Below, in pieces: positions 49,301 to 61,025 of a stretch of DNA of 64,000 nt. A program made the position numbers and the translations under genes. The stretch is from Henckelia pumila. Taxonomy: Eukaryota > Streptophyta > Magnoliopsida > Lamiales > Gesneriaceae. The stretch covers positions 6,262,001 through 6,326,000 of the forward strand of contig NW_027331831.1 in the NCBI RefSeq assembly GCF_033568475.1, written 5' to 3'. Under the pieces are notes generated by a model. That model did not search any database. It saw nothing but the letters and a program-made list of their open reading frames with translations, and had not been told where the DNA came from. Positions within the stretch are counted from its first letter, which is position 1; each line of letters starts with the position of its first letter.

Positions 49301-52300
49301 GACAATTCACAAAGCACATGACTCGACCGTACACTCTCATCCTCAGACCGACAGCTCCCTGATGAGAGAGCCTTAAATTAGTTTAACAACAAAGATGGGA
49401 AAATTTTAACCACAACGATAAGAGAGGAATATACAAAGTAATACCAAGTCTAGACCCATTCAAAAGCCTGAACCAAAATGGTACACCTTCAATTTTGAGT
49501 TTACGATTCTAAAAAAATAACGACTTTGTGGTGAGTAAATAGACGCATCTGTTGATACTTGTTCAAAATCAAAGTGATACAATCATACTTCACCACATTA
49601 AATACAATAATATGACTGAATTTTTTTTTATAACATACTGTTTCATCAGGTAAAATGTTACCCGTCAATCGATCTCCCAAGGGTAATTTGCCAACTATTA
49701 CCTAAACATCATCATCTTTGAGTTCTATGTCCATCATCTCTCAAGTTTATTTCCCTTTCCAAATTTTAATTGGGCTTCTGTCTGCTAATGCTCTGTATCA
49801 TAAGTGTGAGTCTAGTCTGCAAACCATATGTGTCTGTACGCGTTAAGATTTTTTCATATAGTTCTCAATCACAAGATTCCTCCGAAACAGATTGTGTTCA
49901 TTCAATTCCATCATCCAAAATATTTGGGAGAAAATCTAGTCATTGCATGATTCAGTTTGTTTCACACAGTTTCCTACGGTCATGTGAGTGAGGCAATGAG
50001 CACTGTGATTGTCAGAGACATCCATTACAACGTCAAAGTTGCACACTCAAAGAAAGGTTATGAATAAAATAGATATAACTAAGATAGAATAATTGGTTAA
50101 AACATACACCACGCGATTCATCCCTTCGCACTCAACCAGTTTTTAAAAGGCATGGAGTTTTATGTGAGAAGTTGAAGAACATAAAGTCGTGTATATATTG
50201 ACCTTTTACTTCTAAATTCGATGGTTGTGAGCTGGAGATGCCATATCATCACTTTAAGTAGTTTAGGTGTTATGGAATATTTGTTGTGGAAAGGGAATGC
50301 TTTTAGAATGTTCCATAAAGGGGAAAAATAGATTCAAATTTGGAAGAAGTGGGCATGCTTTGACTTCCATACTACTCAGTAGCTCTCATCCATTTGATTT
50401 TACTCTATCCAAAGCAAAGAGAGTTGAGTGTATCAGCCCTTGAGTCATTGCCAGTGGGGACCCATTATATCTGCATTCTTTTTTCACCCTCACTAAAGTA
50501 GTTTAATCAAACAAAGCAAAGTGCATTCCCTTCTAGTAAAGTTATATTGCCATTTAATCTATCAAAACAGAAAACAATGAGAAAATAAAATAAAACGCAT
50601 GTTCACATTTTCTGGCAGACAAGCAAAGTAGCAAACAAACAATACCTTATTTCCAATAGCTCGTCCCAGTCCACAAGGAACTGCTGCAACATCAACATCC
50701 CCAACGTGGCCTCGAATATTGTTTCTAACCCTACAACATATTTCAGATGATGACATACATTAGAAAGTGTTTCTGAATCACCCTCACCCCAAAGTAAAAC
50801 CAATCATAGAGTTTAACAGCAGAAGAGAACCGTGTGCATCAAATAACAGTCACAAAAGTACTACCTTAATACTCACCACACAGAAATGAGCAAACCTGCC
50901 AACTGCCTAGAGCCAACCCTTGAAAAGGTAGATCCTTCATCCAATGTTTTCCCAATCATATCTAGCCACCATTGTCCCACAGAACTACCCTCCAGACCCA
51001 TCTGCACGGGTTGCAAGTTCATGCGCGTAATTAGTCTGATAGAACTGAACTGAACTGATGATTTGGAAAAGAAATAAGAATGAACCAATAGATAGTGACA
51101 AACTAATAAATGCTAGTTTAATCTTATATTTGTAAAAAGGATTAAATGGAAATAATGAAGCATGGATTATTCCTCCACCAACTTCAATAAGGAAAAATCC
51201 TCTGTTTTGAATTTCTGACATAAGCAAGCATTCAAAGAAAGGAAAAGAAGTGCAGTAAGTAATATCTATCTAATAGAGAAGCATTGGATCCAACCACATT
51301 GATTACACATATCAAGGCTTAACTCAATCACTGCAATGCGAGCAAGTTGTGCTAAAAATTTGAATGGTTCCAATTGGACGACGATAAATATATAAATATA
51401 TTTAACACATACTGGAACTACAAGGCGTAATTGTAGCACGAGAAAAACCTTTACAAGTCAAAAGGGTCAACTAATTAAGTTGTTTGGACAAGTATCTCTT
51501 GATTTTATCATTATTTCCTGGTCTATCCACAAATCTTTAATGTAACATATGAGAACTAATTGCATCCGCGGAATATTTGACTGTTTGACAAACATTCTCT
51601 AGCAGGTACAGCAAACCCATTTCACCTGCTTCAGAAACAACTGTATTCAGCTTCAAATATTTTTGGTATCAGATTCTCAAACAAATTGTATATCAACAAT
51701 CTTTACCTAATAAATCTTCCAGCTATTGCATTTATCAAACGCTGTAGATTAGAGAAATTGAACAAAATAAAGATGAAAGAAAATGTTATATACGGTTTCT
51801 TTGGCGGCAGACATGGCTAGGAAACCAGCACCCATTTCCACCTCCTGCAACCCAACAACAATAATATCTATGTCTGTCGCAGCAGAGCCAAGCCATGATA
51901 TAAGGGAGTCTGGAGTTGCCCGCCCTTGTGCAACATTCCATGTTCCAGCCAATATTTTCAGATTCTCTAGCTTTGTGTACAAAAATTCCTTCCCAGCCAA
52001 CTCCGTGCGGAATATATTATCAAGTGGTCCAGGAGATGTAATGTTCCACCCACGAATACCACCGTGATTAGCCAAGGTAAAAACGTAACCACCTCCGATA
52101 GCCAAATCTATCACCGGGCTACTGTGAGCTACCCATTCTCCGAGCAAGTCACCATTGAGATCCAAAACCTGCACCGCACCACTAATATAACCTACCCATA
52201 TCCGTTCACCTATTGTACAGAAGCATTGAACTGCAAAAGAATGATGCTGAAAATCACGCAGACGATTGCCATTCCCATCCCATTGCACAAGTAACCCATT

Positions 52301-55300
52301 TGCACATCCAGTCCAAATCATTCCATCAACAGTTGAGACCAATGCTTCAGTCCGCTTACTATCCTCTCCAAAAGATCCTTTAACTGCAGCTCGACGAACA
52401 GCATCTGCTGCTCCCAGTATAGCATTACGAGAACGCTGGAAAAAATTAAAAGTATTTTGTGCCTTTTCCTTTGAACCAGATGGGGACTTTGTCCTCATCT
52501 CATCCTCCATGAAAGGATCAAGTGGCGTGTTCTCGATCTGACCATCAATGTTAAAAACTTTAAGCAGTTCCCTGGTACAAGCATCCCTGTATAGTGGAGA
52601 CTAATCAAAACCTTCAAAAGGAGAATACTAAAATCAACAAGAACAAAAAAAAGAAACCAGTGAAGTGCTATTTGTTAGCCTTAATTCTTTCTTTTTTCTC
52701 TTTTTGAAGGTGTCCTTTACTCCTTAAAACCCTAGAACCAGATTAAAACATTGAGCCCATCAGAATATTATCAGATGCCAACCAACTGTCATCACACATT
52801 TGAAGACTAGAGTTATAAAAGAAATGGTTTTAAATTTTCAATAAGTAAAGAAAAAGTACCCTTCGGCGGAAATCCTACCAATAAGCAATGAAAAATTAAA
52901 GATAAGCGCAGAAATTCGTGACTCTTTGATAAAATAAGCCAATAAGGTTCTCAATTATATGCATAACAATAAAACCAGATACCATATAAAGGATCAAATT
53001 ACTGACGATTTACCACAATGCAAATGACTGAAAACCTGCACTCCACACCTTGGCTCCAGAATGATCAGATAACATATACTTGACATCTGAAGTAAAAATA
53101 TTACTGTTGGCACCATTCAGAGTAGCCTCGCTTCTCGGGTCAATGTAAGATCTTTCTATCAATAAAGCGGCCATGTTCCTTTCTCCAATTGTTAGAGAAA
53201 GGGACTTCTCAACAGCTTCCCAAGGCCAGATCTTGATAGCACCACCCTCAGATCCTGACCATATATCTCCTGTTTCAAATGAAAAAATTGAAGAAAAAGT
53301 AAAAAAGCAAATCTCTACGACGACAGGGAAATGTCTATCACAGTTAAACACACAAGTTCTTCAAAATCAAGAGCAAAATACTAAAATGAGTGGAGAAAAA
53401 CAGCTTCAAGACGAAATTGCTCGTGTAAAATCTTTAAAAAATGTCTGGTAACATATTGAACAATGTGGACTCATGAAGAAGAGAAAAACAAAGAGATACA
53501 CGTAAACACGTACAAATTTTACCTATATCAGTAATCACATGAACAACGAAGCAGCAACATATCATCGCGAGCATTGGAATTACCAATCGACAATCTCTAA
53601 AAATTCAATTTTTTTTGTTGACATAAAGGCTGAGTCTAACTCAATAATTTGAAATTCGTCTGAGGCTCAAAGAAGTCAAGAAGAGATGAACTAAAGTAGA
53701 TAGAAATCATATACAAGAAGCTCAGCGAGATAGATTCATTTTTCAAATCGTCAACGTTGGTACTGGAGCTTGCATAAAATTACATACAGGGGACAGCCTA
53801 CTGGGCATCCCTAATCAATAAAAATCATAACTGCCTTTGCCTTATGGTCCTTAAGAGGGTAAATTTTAAGCATAAAATGCAGGAGTTGTGGTAAGCAATG
53901 GGATGTCTATGTAACATATCAAGCTTGAGCCTGAGGATCATTGTGGTTGACAGTGCAGGGAATCTTGCTCATGTAAGAGTTCAGGGCTCTGAGCTTTATT
54001 CTCAAATTCTTTTTACTGCCACAGATGAGCGAATAAACAACAAACAATAATTCTATCATACACCTTATTGACATGAACATCTTGCTTATCAGTGTAGATT
54101 GTAGAAACAGTTTTCATTACTAATACCACACATTGAAGAGATATTCAACCCAACCATTCATCAGTGTTAGTCATGTGCAGACATAATTGAATAGAAAATT
54201 TTAAGTCATGGTTGCGCACTGCTTAACAAGTACCTCAAAGTAGCGTACATTTAATAACGAAAACAAAAAGAAATCTCATGCTCAGAAAACAAACTTTCAC
54301 TTACATTAGTCATTTCCAGAAATACTTTTGACCCAAAAACACTTACATTTGGTTAAATTCAATCATTTTTCATTTTACAAGATTGTTATTTCATCATTTT
54401 AATATCCATCGTGAAACATACTCCCACCTTCTCACTTTTTTATTGCAAACAAAGGCTAATTTAACTTGCTTCTCTCTGGTTAACGCTAGTCCTACAGCCA
54501 GGTAAAACACGGAACAAGTATTTCTACAAAGGATAATTCCACTAAATCAGAATAATTTGGTTCACGTGCTTACATGAAAGACTAAAGACAGAAGTAAAGT
54601 TTAACAGCAGAAATATTATTCGCTTTAACACAGGCCTCTATGAGTGGAACACAAATAATCTCACCCAATTTCCATCTTCCAACATATGTTGATATCGATT
54701 GATTCTCCAATTATTTTATTTATGCCCAAGCATATCAAACACCGCCACGTTGGTATTCCCTCCAAACAAATTTTACTGGCATCGATTTGGTAGATGGAGA
54801 TACCAACTTCCCCAAAGTAAACCAATAAAGGTAACACAAACGATAAAACGGACCTAAATTAACCAAGAGAACACTCAAATTGCACTTACTTAAACACCAC
54901 AACTGCTGCTTATCTGAAGAATCTAACATCAGAAACCAAATCCAAAAACAACAGAAACCAAATTCAGGACAGAGCAAAGATTACCGTAAGAACTCACAAC
55001 AATGGATAGCACTGGCCCGGGATGCGCTTGCCACGCAAGCACTTCCTGAAAACCATTCCTATAACTGCCGAAAAAATCCATCATCTTCCAACACCTAATC
55101 CTCCCATCCTTGTGCCCAGTCCACAACGCTCTACTCCCTCCGTCACCCACCATGCACATCGTGGCGGACTCCACCAGTGCCGACTCCCAATACCTCACCG
55201 TCCCCTCCTCCTCCAATTCCCCATCCTCAGCCAGACCGCCGTACATATCATCAACATTCAAATCCCAAACCCTCACTCCACACTCCGTCCCTGCCCACAA

Positions 55301-55783
55301 CTGCGGCCCGTTATCATCGTCGTTAACGCATAAAATGTTCCTCAAGAACCTCCCAACTTGCGTTTCTCTCAAGGGATGCGGCCTTATCTCGAGACTCGGA
55401 GGTCGGTTCGGGTGAATCGGTGCTCGTGCAGGTAGTTTAAAAATCCCAGTACCACCTCCCGCAGCGACAAATTCAGGCAACGGCTGGTCAGAAGAGGATG
55501 AAGTAGAAAGCTTCCGGTCGAGGAACTGCAGCATGTAATCGAGCCTCCGCTGATAATTAGAAGAGCTGCTGACATCCCCTTCGTCATCTGATGAGGAGGA
55601 ATTGTAGAAACGATCGAAAATTCTGGGCGTTTTCTGATAATTTGAGGATGCGTCATTGAAGCTCAAATTCGCTCGGAAATCAACGCCGTCGGCTGAATCA
55701 TCGTCGGAATCGGAGCAGAAAGGGAATTTGTCGGAGTAGAAGTGAAAATTGGTCGTTTTTGGGTGGTGGTTCTGATCATCCAT
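46325..55783 (-). CDS. FRA3: WD40 inositol-polyphosphate 5-phosphatase, FRA3-like
   Basis: Eleven exons, minus strand: 55783-54985, 53269-53014, 52586-51794, 51001-50877, 50730-50646, 49358-49193, 49091-49051, 48919-48652, 48438-48315, 47718-47358 and 46681-46325; 1124 aa, close to Arabidopsis FRA3 as I recall (about 1100). Residues 1-540 hold an acidic, Ser-rich N-terminus and WD40-type repeats ([57 protein letters not shown]). The catalytic domain follows: TWNVAQGR (from 567), FLGDFNYRL (from 776), IPAWCDRIL (854-862) and SDHKP (896-900), all 5-phosphatase motifs. It removes the 5-phosphate from phosphoinositides/inositol phosphates; FRA3 affects actin and secondary wall in fibres. No lesion seen. 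Confidence 0.95.
53270..54984 (-). other. Intron 1 of 5-phosphatase gene
   Basis: The 1.7-kb first intron, GT at 54984 and AG at 53270-53271. No repeat or ORF of note; AT-rich. Confidence 0.75.
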
Positions 55784-56019
55784 GGAACGGAAATTTAGGG
55801 GTTGCGTGGATTTTGGGAAAAATTTTATTTTTTATTTTTGAGAAAAAAAAAATAGAGGGTTGGGGTTGTTTATGTAAATACGACGTCGTTGTCGAGCTCA
55901 GAGACCGGCCAAATTGGAAAAGGAGCTATCCGTGATCTAGCAACGCCAAAGTATCCATTCATCTGATGTCAGCCACCATGTCATGTCTCATGACTGTTAT
56001 CTTGAAAAACCACGTTTAA
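55784..56019. other. 5-phosphatase 5' UTR and promoter
   Basis: Immediately upstream of the minus-strand ATG, with a CT-rich tract on the minus strand and GACGTCGT near 55883 (bZIP-type ACGT core). No gene. Confidence 0.4.
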
Positions 56020-56130
56020 GTAATGTTTGGTAGAGCTTTTAAGAAACAATTTAAAATTTTTCCTTCATAAAATTTAAAAAAAATTGAAAAAAAAATTAGG
56101 AGTACTTTCTAAACTCTCTCAAACACTACC
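56020..56130. mobile_element. MITE, TAGTGTTTGG family
   Basis: GTAATGTTTGGTAGAGCTTTTAAG ... inverted to CTAAACTCTCTCAAACACTACC. AT-rich diverged loop, non-coding. Confidence 0.6.
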
Positions 56131-56674
56131 TTAGAATCGGTTAAAGCGCAAGACGGTAAATCACTTCAATTTTTAGACAATTGATGTATTCGAGTGTTAT
56201 TATATTAAACGATCGTCTAATTATCGTTTAAACGGTTCAAAAATTTGTCTAGTCGGACGACCTAGTCCCTAGATTGATATATGATATTTTTTTCAATTTT
56301 AAATTTTCAATAAATACTATTTAAAATATGTGTCCATAAATAATAATTTAGAGTTTGAATTCGATAAATAAAAATTATTGGATAAATATTAAAATGAACA
56401 AAAAAAATTATATATTTTGACTAAAAATTAAAAGAAATATTTAGGCAGACGCCTAAGAATCTATGCACTAGATAGTGAGTGACCGACCGTCTACCGCATC
56501 ATTTTTTTAAAATATTGATTCAGAGTAAGCAAAATAATAGTTTTATAATGTACATCCTCCATGGTTTGTCCAATGCGATTTACTTGATTGATCGTCTCTT
56601 GTACGTGATGCGTGTATATACATAATTTTTTTATGTTAATTAATTTTCATGTTATTTCTAGAACTCATTTGATA
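56131..56674. other. AT-rich intergenic DNA
   Basis: Nothing recognisable beyond AT-rich sequence. Confidence 0.4.
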
Positions 56675-56684
56675 AATTATATAT

Positions 56685-57699
56685 GAGTAAAAATTAATTT
56701 GATACATGAACTATTGGTTAAATGTCAAATTGGTACACGAACTTTGTTAATGGCTTAATTGATACATGTCCACCTGATTTTGACCAAATTATGATGAAAA
56801 AAGGGTATAATAGTCTTTTGATGATACAAATTAATTAAAACATTAATATTATTTTAGTTTCAAAACCAGCTTCATCATTTTTGTCAGTAATAAAAACTGA
56901 GAACAAATTTCAATTTTTTATTAGTCATGTTCTCTTATAAAATTATTGTGTTTAAATAAATTTTCAATTTTTTATTTGTTTTTTTATTTTTTTATGACGT
57001 GAAAACCCGCAACCGCTACCTTTTGGTGCACACTAGGTAAACCCTCAGACCAACGTAATTTAATTTTTTATTCGTTGATTAAAAAATATGTGTCACGTTA
57101 TAGCGAAGTTTAATTGGTGTTTCGATAAGTTTTTCTTATAAATATGATTTGAAAATTAAAATTAATTTTAGTAGAACTTACGTAATATTTTTATTAAAAT
57201 ATATATTCAATAAATTTTTACATAGTTAAAATATTAAAAAATATTTTATCACAATCACTATTTATTTAATTTTTTTTCAAAACATTATCGAGAAAATTAT
57301 GTATACAAAAATCAAAATTTTAGCTAAAAATATTTATCTATTTTCTATGGTATCAATTTATTTATTTACAATTATTTAAATATTGTATGCTTTAATATAA
57401 TTTATCTAATCTTTTTCGTTGAAATATATAATATATCTAATATAATAAATATTATGTACAAATAAAAATTTTAATTAAATCAATTTTTACGTATAAAATA
57501 TAATATACAAATATATCTCATTAAAATCAAAAATAAAATATGCATTTTTTGTAATAAAGGGCAGATTGGACATTCTACATAAATGTCACCGGAAATTGAC
57601 TGGAATCCGGCGGACATGTACCAATTAAGCCATTAACAAAAGTTCGTGTACTAATTTGACATTTAATCAATAGTTCGTATACCAAATTAAATTTTACTC
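56685..57699. mobile_element. Non-autonomous MULE-like element, 10-bp target duplication
   Basis: 1015 bases bounded by the exact duplication AATTATATAT (56675-56684 and 57700-57709). Inverted repeats of about 110 bases start GAGTAAAAATTAATTTGATAC / GTATACCAAATTAAATTTTACTC and share GGTACACGAAC...AATGGCTTAATTG with the cluster in FT intron 2. No transposase. The interior carries a SINE-like fragment at about 56990-57055. Confidence 0.85.
56990..57055 (-). mobile_element. SINE/LINE 3'-end fragment inside MULE
   Basis: The reverse complement reads GGTCTGAGGGTTTACC...GTGCACCAAAAGGTAGCGGTTGCGGGTTTTCACGTCATAAAAAAAT and matches the plus-strand copy at 58183-58320, ending in an A-rich tail. Confidence 0.55.
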
Positions 57700-57709
57700 A
57701 ATTATATAT

Positions 57710-58182
57710 TCAAAAGTTTAAGAGTAATGACTATCTAATATAAAAATTTTAAAATACAAACAAAGATAGCGAATATCATTTCGGTAAATAAGATAAAAAT
57801 CTAATGGCTAACAAAATAGGAGACCATATAAAATTATTCATTTGTATAATAATTTTGGTTTTGTTGGGAATTAAACTATGAGATAATCGTAATTTCATCT
57901 CAAACTTCACCAATTAATTGAAAGTTATTTAATTAAAATATATCTACTATAATAATATATTAAGATAACTAAGAACATAAATCAACGGAATCAAAATCGA
58001 ATATTGAAAAAATTAATGCTCAAATTAGATATATTCAAGCTCGAAAATATTCAAACATCTTTGTGAACCGATTCAAAATTGAAGCTCGAAATATTTAGGA
58101 GTCAAATATTTTTCGAGATGACTTGATTTGTTTACATGATCACATTCCTATCAGCACCTTCTTGGACTAGCCTGTCACACAG
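57710..58182. other. AT-rich intergenic DNA
   Basis: No gene visible. A short repeated phrase AAGCTCGAAA-TATT occurs near 58038 and 58082. Confidence 0.4.
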
Positions 58183-58320
58183 GGCTTACCTAGTGTGGTT
58201 TACCTGGTTAACATAGTTTGCAGGCTATTGCGTTAGTTCGGAGGTTTATCCGGTGCGCACCGAAGGTAGCGGCTGCGGGTTTTTACGTAAAAAAAATAAA
58301 AATAAATAAAATAAATAAAG
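58183..58320 (+). mobile_element. SINE-like retroposon with A-rich tail
   Basis: A GC-richer body (GGCTTACCTAGTGTGGTTTACCTGG ... GGTGCGCACCGAAGGTAGCGGCTGCGGGTTTTTACG) ends in an AAAATAAATAAAATAAAT tail. A second, inverted copy of its 3' part lies at 56990-57055. Whether it is a full SINE or a LINE 3' end is unclear; no convincing A/B box pair. Confidence 0.5.
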
Positions 58321-58719
58321 TCTTTAATTAGAGAGTTAATTAGAATAAATCTCTAATATAACTAAAAAAATAGGATTGTGACGGCAACAACAATAATACT
58401 AAATTTTATGTTCAGAAAACAATGGATATGATGAATTTAATAGTGTTGTTCATTACTGAAAATTATTTGAGTAATTATAAATATGTAAAAAAAAGATAGT
58501 TATCATTTTTATTCTCATAATATAATATTAATATTAATATATTATTTGAACAAAATATTTTTGAGAACTCATATAGTATGCCTACCATTTAATTAATCTA
58601 ATTTAATTTAATTATTAATGCCTAATATGTAACAAGACCATGTTGGAATGATATAAATACTCTCTTTAATAGCACAATTAGCAAAATAATTCCAAATTAG
58701 CGTGCTCACGGTCTATAAT

Positions 58720-58942
58720 TAGGGGTGATTTTTTGGTATGCCGTACTAAAAATATTTGTATGAAAAAAATTCATACCGATACCGATAGCAAACTTCTGAA
58801 ATTTGGTATGAAAAAAATCCATATTGATACCGTATAGATACCGAAAAAAAAATTCGGTATACCAAAAAAATGTCTGTATATCGAAAAAATTTCGGTACGA
58901 TATGCCAAAAATTCGATATTTTGATCTGGTATGTCAGCCCTA
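58720..58942. mobile_element. hAT MITE with 8-bp target duplication
   Basis: 223 bases between exact TCTATAAT repeats (58712-58719 and 58943-58950). Ends TAGGGGTG and CAGCCCTA are near-complementary. The interior is repeated GGTAT/ATACC-type sequence (ATACCGATACCGATA, TTCGGTATACCAAA). An 8-bp duplication and C/TAGGG(G)TG ends are typical of hAT elements. Confidence 0.85.
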
Positions 58943-58950
58943 TCTATAAT

Positions 58951-59574
58951 ATATTTGAACACAACCACCATCCCCTCCCCGCATAAACAAAATTGTTTTT
59001 ATGATGATGAAAGTCGCAATCGTTATTGTTAACATCAGAAAATGTCGTGGTATACGTGGCGACCTTCCCTAACAAAGTGTCCTCTCCAAGTATCTTCACC
59101 GTACACCTGTTCACCCTCCTACACGCACTAGACAACTCGTGAATGAGTGAATGGGCTAAGTCAGAATAGAGATTATGTGGAGAGAAAACTTAATATAAAA
59201 GAGTATATAAGAGAATATATATATATAAGAGTAAATGAATAACAACACATCAAATCTGGTATTTATATGAGAACCTAAGAGAGTTTTTATAATAAAAAAC
59301 ATCATCGTTCCCGGAATACGAGATATTATTTCCTTCTTATCTAAGATTATGTCTCATCTTCAAAGATATCAAATTTTAGTCAATAGAAAATAAAATATAT
59401 TCACCCCAACTTCACCTTCTCTCGCCTCTTCCCACTCTATCTCATGTCATCTCTGTACCTCATCCCTACTTCACCTTTTCTTGCCTCTGCTTCATCATAC
59501 CCTCGATCTCTCCCATGCTCGCACTAAGTACATGCTCCTTGGATTTCGGCCCAAATCCCAGCCATATACACCGA
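58951..59574. other. Intergenic DNA
   Basis: No convincing gene. A pyrimidine-rich stretch near 59400-59520 (repeated CTTCACCTTCTCTCGCCTCT-like phrases) precedes the repeat at 59575. Confidence 0.4.
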
Positions 59575-59735
59575 GGTGAACTGTGCTACACAGGGATGGT
59601 GACCCGAGGTGATCCGAGACGAGCTGAAGTGAACTATTACGTACCGAAGTGAGTCGAAGCGAACCCTGCGGAGCCGAACTGAGCCGAGGCGAACCCTACA
59701 TAGCTGAGGTGAGTCGAGGCGAACCTGCAGTGCCC
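59575..59735. repeat. Degenerate GAGGTGA/GAGGCGAACC repeat tract
   Basis: GC-rich tract with imperfect units such as GAGGTGAACTG, GAGGTGATCC, GAAGTGAGTCGAAGCGAACCCTGCG, GAGCCGAGGCGAACCCTAC and GAGGTGAGTCGAGGCGAACC. Units average 25-30 bases but vary. Not coding in any frame over its length. Confidence 0.6.
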
Positions 59736-60427
59736 AACACCTCGAGCCTCCGCCCCTATGGCCCTCCGTCTGACATACTACCTGGATCTTATCCCAGTCC
59801 GATGTGACATACTATATATCAGTTATTTTTTATGTGCGTTGAGTAGTCCAATGGACTACAACTAGTATATATATTTATTGGTGTATGTATGTATTGTGAA
59901 TGTATATAATATAAATTTTTGTACGAAAAGATTTATTAACAAAGATTTTAGGCGCAAATTTTATCTTCAATATCTATTGTGATTTATGAATATTGAATAT
60001 GTGAGTATGTCTTGTGTGCGTATATAAGCACACGTGAGATTTATTTTTGAATATATTATCTTACTGAAATAAATTATAATTTTTACTATATTATCTCATC
60101 GGTTTGTTAACTAACATTTAAATTCAACAATGTTATTAAATCAAACGAAATAATTTACAATATATATACTAGTCGTATCTGCACGCGCACTGCGTGTGTT
60201 GTTAAAGATTAATTTTTGTTGTTGTAGTTATTATATTTTTATATCTAACATATTTAAATTAAAATGGAGTCATTAAAAATGAGAAAATCATGGACATATG
60301 AAGTTTAAAATAAAGATAAAGATTTTTGTTTGTTAGTTTTTTAAAGGGTATTTTAGATATTTCGTCTTTAGTTTCACCAAATCAAATTTAATTTGGTTAC
60401 TAAGTGATGCTCTTTTTTAATAATATA
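59736..60427. other. AT-rich intergenic DNA
   Basis: No gene or clear repeat visible. Confidence 0.4.
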
Positions 60428-60430
60428 ATA

Positions 60431-60483
<53 letters not shown>
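60428..60483. repeat. (TA)n microsatellite, about 28 units
   Basis: The longest TA run of the window. The foldback element starts immediately after it. Confidence 0.95.
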
Positions 60484-60486
<3 letters not shown>

Positions 60487-60690
60487 ATGATCACATGCAC
60501 CCTAGCCGTAATGATCACATGCACCCTGGCCCCTGGCGGCTGGCGTGCAGGAATTTTTCGTGTGCGGCCACTAAAACACGGTACCGAGGTTTAATGTTTT
60601 TTTTACACTAAAACACGATATCGGATTTTAGTGGTCGCACACGCACACGAAAAACTCTGCACCCTAGGGTGCAGGACTGCAGGTGATAAA
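60484..60690. mobile_element. Foldback MITE, CACTAAAACAC family
   Basis: Core inverted pair GTGCAGGAATTTTTCGTGTGCGGCCAC (60545-) and GTGGTCGCACACGCACACGAAAAACTCTGCAC (to 60663) around two CACTAAAACACG-containing palindromes. A 25-base direct repeat GTAATGATCACATGCACCCT lies to the left (60484 and 60509), and CTGCACCCTAGGGTGCAG is a perfect palindrome to the right. Related to 1181-1342 and 15304-15396. Confidence 0.65.
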
Positions 60691-60715
60691 AATTATATAT
60701 ACATATATATATATT

Positions 60716-61020
60716 TGTAGGACCGAACGCTTGTCGTTTTACAAAAAATTATAGTTCAAGTGTCATTGTTCAATCGCTCAATCAGTAGGGACAATTATTG
60801 CACTCCAACAATCTCTCTTCCAATATTGCACTTTTTGCAATCAATAAGAATCAAATTCACGACTTTGACTCTGATGCCAATTGTAAGACCGAGAGTTTGC
60901 CGCTTTACGAAAAATTATAACCGGTGGTAATAGAGAAACTCAAATCTTTTAAATCGCACAGTAATTTAAGCGTCGTGGTTCGATCGGTCAATCAACAGAA
61001 ACAATTATTGTACTCCAACA
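60716..61020 (-). mobile_element. Complete TRIM retrotransposon, 305 bp
   Basis: Exact 5-bp target duplication ATATT (60711-60715 and 61021-61025). On the minus strand the 5' LTR is 61020-60882 (139 bp) and the 3' LTR 60810-60716 (95 bp); both start TGTTGGAGT and end C(C/T)TACA. After the 5' LTR comes TTGGCATCAGAGTC, a near match to the iMet primer site, and just before the 3' LTR a purine tract GGAAGAGAGAT. The 71-bp interior cannot code for protein. The 3' LTR lacks about 44 bases present in the 5' LTR. Confidence 0.85.
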
Positions 61021-61025
61021 ATATT

